Part shown: in pieces, positions 52,016 through 61,400 of the stretch
How the letters are laid out: every line of letters starts with the position of its first letter
Numbering within the stretch: position 1 is the stretch's first letter
Origin: Actinomadura bangladeshensis
GTDB taxonomy: Bacteria > Actinomycetota > Actinomycetes > Streptosporangiales > Streptosporangiaceae
DNA length: 64,000 nt
Direction: 5' to 3'
Assembly (NCBI RefSeq): GCF_004348335.1
Contig: NZ_SMJW01000002.1
Coordinates: 1 to 64,000 of the forward strand
The notes under the pieces: model-generated
Told to the model about the DNA's origin: nothing
The model's database searches: none
The model's input: the letters and a program-made list of their open reading frames with translations, nothing else
Made by a program: the position numbers and the translations under genes

Positions 52016-52222
52016 TCAGTCGCTGGCGCCAGCCACAAGGTGTTGGAGGTCGGCGGTGACTACTCGGTAGGTGGTGCCTATGCGGATGACCTTGCAGGGG
52101 AAGCGGTTCTCGCGGGCGAGTTGGTAGGCGCGGGTTCGGCCGAGGCCGAGGGCTCGGGCAGCGGTCTCGATGGTCGTTGTGGTGGGGAGGGCTGCGAGCT
52201 CCTCGTGGGTCATCGGCTCCAT
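52016..52222 (-). CDS. Excisionase-like HTH protein
   Basis: 68 residues. TTTTIETAARALGLGRTRAY followed by QLARENRFPCKVIRIGTTYRV is the winged-helix pattern of MerR-like excisionase (AlpA/Xis type) proteins of actinobacterial integrative elements. These usually sit directly upstream of a tyrosine integrase. Here the next gene is the BREX operon, so the integrase is missing or elsewhere. Confidence 0.82.
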   Translation of the reverse strand: MEPMTHEELAALPTTTTIETAARALGLGRTRAYQLARENRFPCKVIRIGTTYRVVTADLQHLVAGASD

Positions 52223-52224
52223 GC

Positions 52225-52791
52225 TCAGGCCTCCGGGGTGTTCGCGCGGCGAGTGCGGATGAAGGGGTTTCGTTCGGCGGCGGGAGGTGGTGCGAGGAGC
52301 GTCGGATCGGTGATCGGTCTGGGGAAGTCGTTGGCCGCCGCTGCCACTCCAGCGTCGTCCACGTGGGTTTTGCCCTCGATGGTTGGGAGCGCTTCGCGTC
52401 CGCGGGTGGCGCGGGAGTGGACGGCGTTGATGGCCGATTGGGCATCGCTGAGGGCCGCGCAGAGAGCTCGGGCGTGCTGCCTGGCTTCAGCTAGAGCTTG
52501 GCCGTGGCGGCTCAGGACATCGGCGAGGTCTTCGGCCTGGTTGTGGCCGAGACGGTCGGCTTGCAGCTCCCGGAGGAAGAAGCGGTTGATCTGGTCGAGG
52601 AGCTGATCGAGGCCGTAGGTTGCTGCGCTGAGGTTGCCGAGGATGGTGTACGCGGTGCCGGGGAGGGTGAGACTCGGAGGGCCAGCCGTGGCGTAGTTGA
52701 GCTGGCGGACGTGTTCGTAGAGGTTGCTCGCGAGGTCCGCCGTTTGGTCGTCGTTACGAGCGGCAGCAGGAGCCCGCCTGTAGTCGGTCAT
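52225..52791 (-). CDS. Unknown protein of the mobile element
   Basis: 188 residues, helical and Gln/Ala/Glu-rich (LYEHVRQLNYATAGPPSLT, QAEDLADVLSRHGQALAEAR). No known domain. It ends 2 bp before the excisionase-like gene and follows the relaxase, so it is part of the mob-xis gene group. Coiled-coil potential is high in the middle. Confidence 0.62.
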   Translation of the reverse strand: MTDYRRAPAAARNDDQTADLASNLYEHVRQLNYATAGPPSLTLPGTAYTILGNLSAATYGLDQLLDQINRFFLRELQADRLGHNQAEDLADVLSRHGQALAEARQHARALCAALSDAQSAINAVHSRATRGREALPTIEGKTHVDDAGVAAAANDFPRPITDPTLLAPPPAAERNPFIRTRRANTPEA

Positions 52792-53016
52792 GTGAATGTG
52801 TCCTTGTAGATACGAGGCCCGCTTGGGGGCTGTGGTCGGTCATGGCTTCGCCTCTCTTGCGTGTTGGTCGTGAGGTGGTGCAGCTCTACCTGCGCGGACG
52901 CTGCACCGATGCACTGCTTGCGCATCGTTGGCGCTGTTTGCGCTCCGTTAGTATGCAGAGACGCTGATCTTTGCGCCACGACCATGACGGCGTGGCGCCG
53001 GGGTTTGGTGATCGGG

Positions 53017-54558
53017 TTACCGCGATGGGCCACGGCGGCGGTAAGGGCCAGGGGGCGTTGGTGTGGGCGCGCTGATTCGGTACGGGCTGTCTGCGAGCTG
53101 GTGGCTGAGGGGTATTGGAAAGCCCATCACAGCGAGGCGCGCCGCATTCTGCTCCGCCGTGTAGTTCGGTAGTGTCCGTGGCAGAGTTGGAGAGGGTGGC
53201 CGCGGAGTTGGTCGGCTGAGTCTGCTGAGCTGAGCGGCGGCCTTGCGGGCAGCAGCTGCCTGGGCAGCGCGTTGCTGCAACTGCCGGTGCTCCGCGATCG
53301 CCTCGATCAGGGCGGCGAGCTGCACGACCAGGTGGGATAGGACGTCGGCGAGGCTGGGACGGTTACCGCGTTGTCCTCGGATACCGGATAGGGCCAGTGC
53401 TCTGGCAGCCGTGCGGAGGTTCGTGCCGTAGGGAGTCAGGGGTGGTTGGCGTCCGTAGGGTTCGCGAGCTGCACGATCGTAGAAGTCGGCGGCACGGGCG
53501 AGTTCCCGGTTGCCTGTGAGGGCCGCGGTCACGTGCAGGACGTCGGAGGTCGCGGCAGCCACGTCGGCGCGGACGGCCGGGTCCTGGATATGGCGCATCT
53601 GCCACGTGGCAGTCGCGGTGGCTCGGGCGGCGTGCTGGTAGGCAGCGGATCGCTCCTCGTGGGTCAGCTCCACCCCGCCGAAGGGCCGGCGGTCGAAGCG
53701 GTTGCCTTCCTGCGGCGCCGACCAGCGCTTGCGGAGTTTGGGGAGCGTGAGGTTGGCGGCGAGCTTTCCGCCGGAGAACCAGACTGGCTGGTTCCGTTTA
53801 TTGTCGTGATGCGGGAGCGCAACGGCGTAACCGGTGATCTCCCCAGGTGTACGGGCACTATGGCGTACCTTCACCAGCACTCCTGCATGCTCGAGCGCGG
53901 CGAAGAAGTCGCCCTCGTTTTCGGCTCCGGCGGCTGCGGTGGCTACGTGCCGGCGGAGGGTGGTGCGAGGCGGCTCTGGCCAGTTCTGGCGGTCGGCGAG
54001 TTCTGTCTCGGCTCGGGTCGGTCGGGGTGCTGCTGTGCGGTCGGCGGGCGCGGTTCGGGTGAGGCCGTAGCGTTCCTCGGCGAGGTGACAGGCGTCGGCG
54101 ACCTTGTAGTAGTCGCGGTGGACGTTGGGGTTGCGTCCGTCTTCGCGCGCCAGGACGGCGACGAGGTGGATGTGGTCGACGGCATGCCGCACTGCGATCC
54201 AGCGGCATGCTTCGTCATCGCCCCGCGGCGCGAACCCGGTCTGGTGCATCACCGTCTCGGCGATGTCGGCCCATTCGTCATCCGACAGGGTTCGGTCTGT
54301 GGGTGCCGCTCTGATCGAGCACTGCCAGATTGGCAACGCCAGAGGCGTGTGCCGGAGGGTGTCGAGCGGGGAGGTCAGGACACCGGCCAGGTGGCGGAAG
54401 TCCCAGTCGCCTCTGGCGTCGGTGCCGGGTTCCAGTGCCATGGGGAGTCGGAAACCCGCGACGATGTGGGGATCGATGTGCTCGTTGCGGCGGCCGGGGC
54501 CGTAGAGGTAGGACAGCAGCCTTGCGACGCCCTGGCCGCGGGTCACCTTGCCGATCAA
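53017..54558 (-). CDS. Relaxase / mobilization nuclease
   Basis: 513 residues from a TTG that overlaps the mobC stop (TTGA). The N-terminal LIGKVTRGQGVARLLSYLYGPG is the MobA/VirD2-like relaxase start in actinobacterial elements, and the His motif HAVDHIHLVAVLAREDGRN is the metal-binding HxHxxxxL triad region. It should nick oriT and lead the strand into a recipient. The C-terminus is Arg/Pro-rich and basic. No coupling protein or secretion genes lie nearby, so transfer would rely on a helper element. Confidence 0.86.
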   Translation of the reverse strand: MIGKVTRGQGVARLLSYLYGPGRRNEHIDPHIVAGFRLPMALEPGTDARGDWDFRHLAGVLTSPLDTLRHTPLALPIWQCSIRAAPTDRTLSDDEWADIAETVMHQTGFAPRGDDEACRWIAVRHAVDHIHLVAVLAREDGRNPNVHRDYYKVADACHLAEERYGLTRTAPADRTAAPRPTRAETELADRQNWPEPPRTTLRRHVATAAAGAENEGDFFAALEHAGVLVKVRHSARTPGEITGYAVALPHHDNKRNQPVWFSGGKLAANLTLPKLRKRWSAPQEGNRFDRRPFGGVELTHEERSAAYQHAARATATATWQMRHIQDPAVRADVAAATSDVLHVTAALTGNRELARAADFYDRAAREPYGRQPPLTPYGTNLRTAARALALSGIRGQRGNRPSLADVLSHLVVQLAALIEAIAEHRQLQQRAAQAAAARKAAAQLSRLSRPTPRPPSPTLPRTLPNYTAEQNAARLAVMGFPIPLSHQLADSPYRISAPTPTPPGPYRRRGPSR

Positions 54559-54887
54559 CGCAGGAGCCGACCGATCTCGACCGATGAGGCGTCCACTCTG
54601 CGGAGGACGCTCTCCAGATACAACAATGCAGCAGTCAGTTCGCGAGGCGCCTGTCCTGTCGCGTTCGCGATGCGCGTCAGCTGATTGAGGTTCACTCCGA
54701 TTCGGTTCAATTGTCGCGCGATACTGCGTAGTTCTTCACACAATTCTTCGGTCGGCTGCTGTCCCAATCTGTTCTGCCTGGTGGCAGCCTGTACGGTGTG
54801 GACGATGAATGTTCCGTAGGCGGCTCCTGCTCGCTGGGCTGCTGCGCGTATCTCCGCGTACTCCTGGTCGCTGACTCGAAATCTCAT
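54555..54887 (-). CDS. mobC: MobC-like relaxosome protein
   Basis: 110 residues. MRFRVSDQEYAEIRAAAQRAG has the ribbon-helix-helix character, and LRSIARQLNRIGVNLNQLTRIAN is the MobC signature. MobC helps open oriT for the relaxase. The start lies about 140 bp from a cluster of inverted repeats that may be oriT; the stop overlaps the relaxase start by 4 bp. Confidence 0.8.
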   Translation of the reverse strand: MRFRVSDQEYAEIRAAAQRAGAAYGTFIVHTVQAATRQNRLGQQPTEELCEELRSIARQLNRIGVNLNQLTRIANATGQAPRELTAALLYLESVLRRVDASSVEIGRLLR

Positions 54888-55023
54888 CTCACGGTCCCGC
54901 CGGCGCCCTCCGCCAAGCTGCGAACGTCGCTGCAGCTTGCGTGGCTGATTGAGCTGCTCGTCGCTCGTCGCTCCACCTCCGATCGACTCGTTCAGGACCG
55001 CGCTCGGTCCCGCACCACATTAG

Positions 55024-55067
55024 TGTGCACGGTGGATTTCCATTAATCCACAACGTGTCGCGACACG
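55024..55067. other. Inverted-repeat cluster, candidate oriT
   Basis: GTGGATT (55032-55038) and AATCCAC (55045-55051) form a perfect repeat around 6 nt. Next to it is the 14-bp palindrome CGTGTCGCGACACG (55054-55067). It lies upstream of mobC, the normal oriT position, and on the minus strand the first repeat is followed by CGTGCACAC. The rest of the 54888-55234 stretch shows no gene. Confidence 0.42.
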
Positions 55068-55234
55068 GCCCTACCTTGCAGCCTCTAATCACTGCAGCGG
55101 CCAAATGTGCCAGCGCGTGACTCTCAATCCCTTATGCTGTTGCGGCGGTCCGGGGCGTGCCGCAGAGTTATGGAGAATTCAGGTCCCCGAGATGCCGCCA
55201 ACAGGCTAGCTCTCCTCGAATACAAAAGCGACGT

Positions 55235-55478
55235 TCAATTCTCCGACGTTTCTTCTCTGGTGAACAGCAAGCAGGCATTGCGTCCCCGGATGCGGTATAC
55301 CTCATCGCCAGGACGGTCGATGGAGACGGCGAGTAGTACGGATTCTGGTACCCGATGGAGGCAAGCGGAGTTGGAGGGTGTCACCTGCGATGCCCTCAAC
55401 CTCAAGCCCGAAGGCGATCGAGTCACGCAAAGCCTTGAGGAGGTCGGGTTCCTGTTAGCCGTCATGGCCGTTCCTCAT
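55235..55478 (-). pseudogene. Decayed small gene with stop and frameshift
   Basis: From ATG 55478 the frame reads MRNGHDG, then TAA at 55457-55455, then EPDLLKALRDSIAFGLEVEG and GDTLQLRLPPSG. A switch of frame near 55345 continues with ESVLLAVSIDRPGDEVYRIRG and CLLFTREETSEN to a stop at 55235. Neither part alone makes a sensible protein; together they resemble one short protein. Function not recognised. A sequencing error could explain one lesion but not both easily. Confidence 0.45.
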
Positions 55479-55573
55479 GGTCGCGGCCGTCTACCTCACC
55501 CACGGCATGTCAGCCGTAGGCCTGGTCACGGCTCCGAGGGGCTAAGAAGCCGCCGCCTCCTCCTGACGGCGCT

Positions 55574-56053
55574 TCAGCAGGGGTGAGGTGCCACCTTCGA
55601 TTGTCCTGGCAGGATGCGATGGCAACTGACCAGGACGCGACGGAGGAGGCTGCTACGCCGACGGCGTGATGCCGAGACAATGCGTCGGGGCTGACCTGCC
55701 GTGGAAGGCGCCTTCCTTTCCGGCACGGCCCACGTCCCGTCCGCTGCTCGAGAGGCCGGTCTCTCGTGCTGGACGTAGCGGTCTCCGACACTCCAGGTAT
55801 TGGGGCGCTTAAGGATCACATCGAGGCGTCTGGCGAGGTCAAAGGCGGTCTTCGCCTCGACCAGCTGATCAGGCAGCAAGGCCCAAAGGGAGCCGGTGTA
55901 CTCGCCCCAATAGATGCACAGGTCGGGGTAGCGCCGCCGCAGGAGCTCCACGGCCTGGTCGAGATCGGTTTCTTCTGCCAGGGCGTGGTTCCACGCAGCG
56001 GCAGGCGCCACAGAGAAGTCGCTGGGACGGAGGGCGTGCTCGTGGAAGGTCAT
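55574..56053 (-). CDS. Unknown small protein of accessory region
   Basis: 159 residues from ATG 56053 with GGAGGTG six bases upstream. Residues 1-100 are well ordered (DLDQAVELLRRRYPDLCIYWGEYTGS, VEAKTAFDLARRLDVILKRP); the C-terminal 55 residues are basic and look unstructured, possibly read beyond a shifted original stop. Not recognised. It lies near an anti-sigma-type ATPase and an Scr1-type regulator, a grouping common in actinomycete accessory regions. Confidence 0.55.
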   Translation of the reverse strand: MTFHEHALRPSDFSVAPAAAWNHALAEETDLDQAVELLRRRYPDLCIYWGEYTGSLWALLPDQLVEAKTAFDLARRLDVILKRPNTWSVGDRYVQHERPASRAADGTWAVPERKAPSTAGQPRRIVSASRRRRSSLLRRVLVSCHRILPGQSKVAPHPC

Positions 56054-56225
56054 GACGTCACCTCCAGAGCGAACGCGGCAAGCGCGCTCGTCAGGTGATG
56101 GATGGCTCATGGGTGTCGTGCGGCCGGTGAATTCGGGGGGAATCAGCCACCGACCGCACGACGGGCCGGCCGGGGGATGGCCGGCAAAGGACGCGCACCG
56201 CGGGGGTGCGGTGCGCGTCCCGGTC

Positions 56226-56795
56226 TCAGCGGTTGATCAGGGCCCACACGGCGTGGCCGTCGTCGCAGTCGTACTGGCCGGTCTCGTCGGCGTAGGCGTC
56301 CGCCAGGATCAGTCCGCGTCCGTGCTCGGCGGGATCGACTTCCTCATCGGTCCGAGCGGGGACAGGGCCGTCGTCCAACACCGTGAGGCGCGTCTGTCGG
56401 CGGCTGATGCAGAGTTCGGCCCCGATCCGACCGCCGGGCCCTCCACTCGCCGAGTGCCACAGCGCGTTGGTGCCGTACTCGCTGACGATCAGTTCGAACG
56501 CCTCGGTCAGTTCCGCGTCGTCGGCCAGGAGCAGGCGAACCCAACGACGCAGCAAGGGCACCGCATCGGTCACGCCCGGGACGTCAACGCGCCAGAAGTG
56601 ACCATCCCTGTCAGCTTTGGTGTTCCCTCCGTCGGCGGTGGCCTGGCGCGGCGTTGGTGCCGTTGAGGCGACCAATGCGCCGTCCAGGTCCGGCATGACG
56701 GAAAGGGTGCTGCCACCCGTAGTTCCGAGTGTCTTGGAAGATCTCTCGGGACTCTGGGGATGGGGCGCTGCCGACGCCCTCGAAGCTATCCTCAT
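56226..56795 (-). CDS. Anti-sigma-type ATP-binding protein (HATPase, RsbW-like)
   Basis: 189 residues from ATG 56795, chosen because AAGGGAGGT lies just upstream. The GHKL ATPase motifs are present: N-box ELIVSEYGTNALWHS, G1 VLDDGP and G2 EHGRGLILADAYADE. The N-terminal 60 residues are low-complexity. Proteins of this type bind and phosphorylate partner antagonists in actinobacterial stress and development switches. Divergent from the Scr1-type regulator with 233 bp between starts. Confidence 0.82.
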   Translation of the reverse strand: MRIASRASAAPHPQSPERSSKTLGTTGGSTLSVMPDLDGALVASTAPTPRQATADGGNTKADRDGHFWRVDVPGVTDAVPLLRRWVRLLLADDAELTEAFELIVSEYGTNALWHSASGGPGGRIGAELCISRRQTRLTVLDDGPVPARTDEEVDPAEHGRGLILADAYADETGQYDCDDGHAVWALINR

Positions 56796-57028
56796 CCATA
56801 CCTCCCTTGGGAGTGAGGCCGCGCGGCCGGGCGAGGGCTCCAATCCATAGCCCGGCCGCGCGGCGGTCTCTGATCAGCGACGACAGCCTCTGCGTCGACA
56901 AGATCAACGTCTGCTGAAGCAACTTCCGCCACATGCTGTGACTCGCCGCACACCGTCAGTGTGCTGGGTGGCATACTCGTGTGCAACTGCTCTCGTGAAA
57001 TTTCTCTTGAGATGGAAGGGGTGGCGCG

Positions 57029-57886
57029 GTGACCTCTCCGACGGTCCGACGCCGACAACTCGGCATGGAACTTCGTCAGTTGCGTGAGGCGGTAGGGCTC
57101 ACGGGTGACCAGGTCACCGAGCGGCTGGGCTGGTATGGAGCGAAGGTCTCTCGGATCGAGAAGGGGCGGATTTCCGTCCCTTGGTCGGACGTCATGGACC
57201 TCCTTGATCTCTACGAGGTTCACGATCCCGCCACTCGTGAGGCACTCGTCCAGTTGGCCAAGGCGGCGCGGCAGAAGGAGTGGTGGCAGCCCTACAGCGA
57301 CATGCTGAGCAAGAACGCCCGGACCTATATCGGTCTGGAGTCAGCAGCCGAGTCGCTACGGACGTACCAGCCATCCTCCGTCCCGGGCCTCCTGCAGACC
57401 CCCGACTACGCGCGAGCGATCATCACCCGTGCCGGCCCGCTGACGCTGGGAGAGGACGAGATCGGACGCCGCCTCAGCCTCCGGCTGAAGAGACAAGCCG
57501 TCATCACTGAGGCAGGCGGCCTTCGGCTCTGGGCAGTGCTGGACGAGGCCGCGCTCTACCGCGAGATCGGAGGACTCGACGTCATGCACGAGCAGCTCAT
57601 GCACCTGGTAGAGATGGCGCACCACCCGGGGGTCGACATCCAGGTCATGCCGTTCAGCGCAGGTCCACACGCCTCACTGAGCGGCATGATCGGAGTCTTC
57701 ACCTTCCCCGGCCCGGATCCCGACGTCGCCTATGTCGACAGCGTCTCGGGCACCCTCTTTCTGGAACGTGCCGCCGATGTCCAGGCCACAACCACTGCAT
57801 TCCAGCACCTCAGCGCGACCGCTCTCAGCCCTGCGGCATCTGTCGACCTGATCAAAGCCATCGCCCGTCGCCACCAGACCAGGTAG
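57029..57886 (+). CDS. Scr1-family helix-turn-helix regulator (DUF5753)
   Basis: 285 residues from GTG 57029. An XRE HTH at the N-terminus (LREAVGLTGDQVTERLGWYGAKVSRIEKGR) is followed by the DUF5753 domain (YQPSSVPGLLQTPDYARAII, VMHEQLMHLVEMAHHPGVDIQV). This family regulates morphological development and antibiotic production in Streptomyces, and members are usually paired with a DUF397 protein, described as toxin-antitoxin-like. Such a partner starts 10 bp downstream. Confidence 0.9.
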   Translation: MTSPTVRRRQLGMELRQLREAVGLTGDQVTERLGWYGAKVSRIEKGRISVPWSDVMDLLDLYEVHDPATREALVQLAKAARQKEWWQPYSDMLSKNARTYIGLESAAESLRTYQPSSVPGLLQTPDYARAIITRAGPLTLGEDEIGRRLSLRLKRQAVITEAGGLRLWAVLDEAALYREIGGLDVMHEQLMHLVEMAHHPGVDIQVMPFSAGPHASLSGMIGVFTFPGPDPDVAYVDSVSGTLFLERAADVQATTTAFQHLSATALSPAASVDLIKAIARRHQTR

Positions 57887-57896
57887 ACAAGTAAGC

Positions 57897-58103
57897 ATGA
57901 TTCCGGATTTCAGCCAAGTTTCTTGGATCAAGAGCACACACAGCCAGCAGACGACGGATCAGTGCGTCGAACTGGCCGGTGTCAGCGGCTACGCGGCCGT
58001 GCGGGACTCCAAGGATCCGGAAGGTCCCAAGCTTGTCCTCGAAGGTCGAGCCTGGCGGAATCTTAGGCATCAGATCAAGGCTGGGACCTTCGACTGGAGG
58101 TGA
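57897..58103 (+). CDS. DUF397 partner protein
   Basis: 68 residues. WIKSTHSQQTTDQCVELAG, AVRDSKDPEGPKLV and WRNLRHQIKAGTFD are the DUF397 pattern. It pairs with the upstream Scr1-type regulator, probably through direct binding, 10 bp downstream in one transcript. Confidence 0.92.
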   Translation: MIPDFSQVSWIKSTHSQQTTDQCVELAGVSGYAAVRDSKDPEGPKLVLEGRAWRNLRHQIKAGTFDWR

Positions 58104-58184
58104 GCCGGCGCAGAGGGCCGCTTCCGCGCTCCCGCAAGCACTTGGGGTCCTTCCCCTGCAGCAGCGGAGGGACCATGCGGACTG

Positions 58185-58440
58185 TTACTCGTCCAGGTAG
58201 AGGAGGGCGGTGATGGTCTTCTTGCAGACGTCGCAGTGCATGGGCGCATCCTCGTACGCGAGGTCACGCTCGACGGTGGTCACGCGGTCGATGACGCCAG
58301 ATGCCGCCTCGGCGACTCATGCATCGGCCCACCGGCGGGCGTTAGCGGCGAATTCGTCGACATAGCGCACAGTTGTCTCATAGAAGGCCCTCAAGGGTGA
58401 GGGACTGCCGGACCAGACGGGCTGCAGGCGGCGTTGTCAT
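58185..58440 (-). pseudogene. Decayed small gene with CxxC tail
   Basis: ATG 58440 opens MTTPPAARLVRQSLTLEGLL and stops. A shifted frame reads RAFYETTVRYVDEFAANARR WADA, meets TGA at 58319-58317, then continues VAEAASGVIDRVTTVERDL and MHCDVCKKTITALLYLDE to TAA at 58187-58185. A single TGG-to-TGA change and one frameshift would restore an about 85-residue protein with a CxxC motif. The pieces are consecutive and have coding-like composition. Divergent from the STAND-kinase gene, 29 bp away. The 58104-58184 stretch holds nothing clear. Confidence 0.5.
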
Positions 58441-58468
58441 CGGTGGTCGCATGTGATCGGGTGTTCCG

Positions 58469-61400
58469 GTGAGCATCGATCAGTTCTTCGGCTACGGGCC
58501 TGAGGCGCCGTTCGCCACCAATGAGGTGTTCACCAACCGGGAAGAGCAGATCGGTCGATGTCATCGCTGGCTGATCGAGCACTCCGCACGTGAGTGGCCT
58601 GTCCCGGCGCTAATGGACTTCCAGCGGCCCGCGGTCAACATCCTCGCGGTGGCTGGAGAGGGCGGCATCGGCAAGTCCACGCTGACGCGTCACGTCGCGG
58701 ACCTCGCGGTTCAGGGAAAGTTGGACGGGCTTCCGAAGAACCGGGCGTGCGCCGTCCTGGACTTCGCAGACCCCGACACCTCCAGCTTCGAGTCTCTGCT
58801 GTTGCGCGTCCGGGCTGGGTTGGGGCCTCTGGCGCATAGCTGGCCGGCGTTCGACGTCGCATTGGCCCTCTACTGGGAGCGCAAGCATCCAGGTGAGTCG
58901 CTCGCCGCCTTCCTCGGCAAGGGGTCGGTGGACAGAAGGCGGGCAGCGGATCAGGTGAGCGGGACCGTCGACCAGCTCCTCGGTGGGTTCGGCGCGATCA
59001 GCATCACCTATCAGGTCTTGGACAAGCTCGGACGCACCGTTGCGCAGAAGGCCAAGCTGAAGTCGCTGCGTAACGAGCTGCCCGCGCTCGACCCGATCCT
59101 TGATGAGCCCGACCCCGACCGGATGCTCGGCTACATGCCCGTTCTGCTGTCGGCTGACCTGGAACGCGCCCGCGCCAAGAGGCCCGTACTCGCGGTGTGC
59201 GTTCTCGACACACTGGAGATCGTCCAGGGGCTGCCGTCCGAGCGCGGCGGCCTGGAAGACCTGGTGTCGCGGTTGGTCTACCTGATGCCGAACGTGGCGT
59301 TCTTGGCGGCCAGCCGGTTGCCACTGGGCTGGCACGACCCGGTCCGTGCCCTTGGACTGACCTACGGCGGCGCGCACCGCTGGCCCGATCTCGCTGGACC
59401 GGTCCAGCTCAGGCTGGACGGCTTCGATCCGGTGTCCGCGAACGAGTATCTGACGACCCGACTGACCGTGGACGACCGCCCCGCGATCGACGAGGCGGTG
59501 CGGAACCGGATGATCGACGGATCCGGCGGGTCACCGTTGTATCTGGACCTGTCGGCGAGCCTGTACGGGCAGTACCTCGCGCGCGGCCAGACGCCACCCC
59601 CGGAGGTGTTCGGACTCGGGTTCCCCGAGCTGGTGCTGCGGACGATGAGGGACCTGTCAGAGACCGACCGTGACCTTCTCCGTGCCGCCGCGCTGCTCGA
59701 AGCGTTCGATGCCGACCTGCTGCAGGCGATGCTCCCGGGCATACGCCGCCGGCGCATCGAGGCCTTCACCTCCCGCCCGTTCGTCCGGCGCGAGGAGTCG
59801 GTGTGGCCTGCCTATCGGCTGCACGACAACCTGCGCCGCAGTGTCCTGGACTGCGACGCCCACACCCCCGACGGATGGACGCTCGGCGAGCGCCGCGAAT
59901 ACCTGCAGCGCGCCATCAGCCACCTCGCGAAGATCGCGCTGTCGATCTGGGACGAGGAAGAGTCGGCCTCGCTGGCTGAGCGGAGCCGCCGGACCGTCGC
60001 CGCATTCTTACTGCTGTTGCGTGCCGCGATCGAGCACGACGTACTGCCGCCAGTGCTGGCCGACCTCGCCTACAGCCTGAGCGTCGCCGGCCACTGGCAG
60101 GTCCTGGCGTCCCTACCCGCACCGGAAGCGATACCCGAGCTGACGCGCCTGTCTGCCGTCGCCCGGCTGACCACCCGTGGTGACCTCAACGCCGAGGACC
60201 GCTACCAGGCGATGCAGGGGCTGGTCGGTGAGCACGCAACGCCCGAGTCCACCGACCCATTCGCCGACTACTATCGCTGGGAGCTGGGCACCCGCGCCCA
60301 CGTCGCCGGACACCTGAACGAAGCGATCGGTCACCTGTCGGCGATCACGCCCGACGGCTCGCTGATCGGCGCAAGCGCTCTGTTCGGCCTGGCCGACAAC
60401 GCCCTTCGCCGCGGCGACTACCGGCAGGTCGCCGAACTGATGGACAAGGCCACTGACGAAGGCCTCGACCGCATCCGTGTCGCCGACATGCTCGGCCACA
60501 CCTACATCCACAACGCCCGCTTCGCCGACGCCGCCCGTCTCTTCGAGACCACGCTGGAAGCCGCCCAAGCTGCGGGAACGCCTCTGTGGGAAGCCCGCGC
60601 CCTGCGCCACCTGGCCCTCGCACTGATGTGGTACGACCCCGACCGCACCCTCGCCCTCGTCCCCCGAGCCCGCGACCTCAACTCCGCTGTTGGGGAACTG
60701 ATCGGTGTGGCGCAGTGTGACCTGGCCGCCTCCATGGCCCACGCCCTGCGCGGCGAGCACACGCAGGCCGCAGACCTCTTGAACAGTGCAGCCCGCCAAT
60801 ACGAAGAGCTCGGCGCCACCGGGGAACTCACCCCCGCGGAAGCCATCCGGGTACTGCAGTACGCCGCCGACGGACGCATCGACCAAGCCACGGCCATCGC
60901 CACGCGGCTCGCCGCCTCCGCCCAAGGCCCGCAACCCGAGTGCCTACCCGTCTGGGTCCAAGTGACCAGTTGGTGGGCCAGCATTCCTGCCCCACGGGAT
61001 GCGGCCTTGCAATGGCTGGACAGCACCGACACCGCCCTACAGCGTTGGAAGGAGCCCCTAGACCGGCTTCGGCGCCAGCACCGTAGTGTGTGCGCACCGC
61101 TCGACGTGGCTGACCGAGAGGCGTTCATCCCCACCGACCGGCTACCCGGCGATGTCCTCGATCGCACTGTGCGGTCGGCGTCCGCCTCTCCGGCATTCGA
61201 TGGGCCACCCGTCCAGCATGCCAACGACGGGATCATCAACGGGGAACGCACTGTCATCAAGCTCCAGCGCCGCGCCCACGAGCGCCTGGAGACCGCACTG
61301 CACCTGGAGCAACTCCGCACCGCGACCGGCATCCCGGCCCCGCAGCTCCTCGACTATGGCACCGTCCCTGGCGGCACCTGGTGGGCTGTCCTCGAACGGC

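Noticed and set aside
52788-53033. Small frame overlapping the relaxase 3' end
   Set aside because: It overlaps the relaxase, has no ribosome site and no recognisable features.
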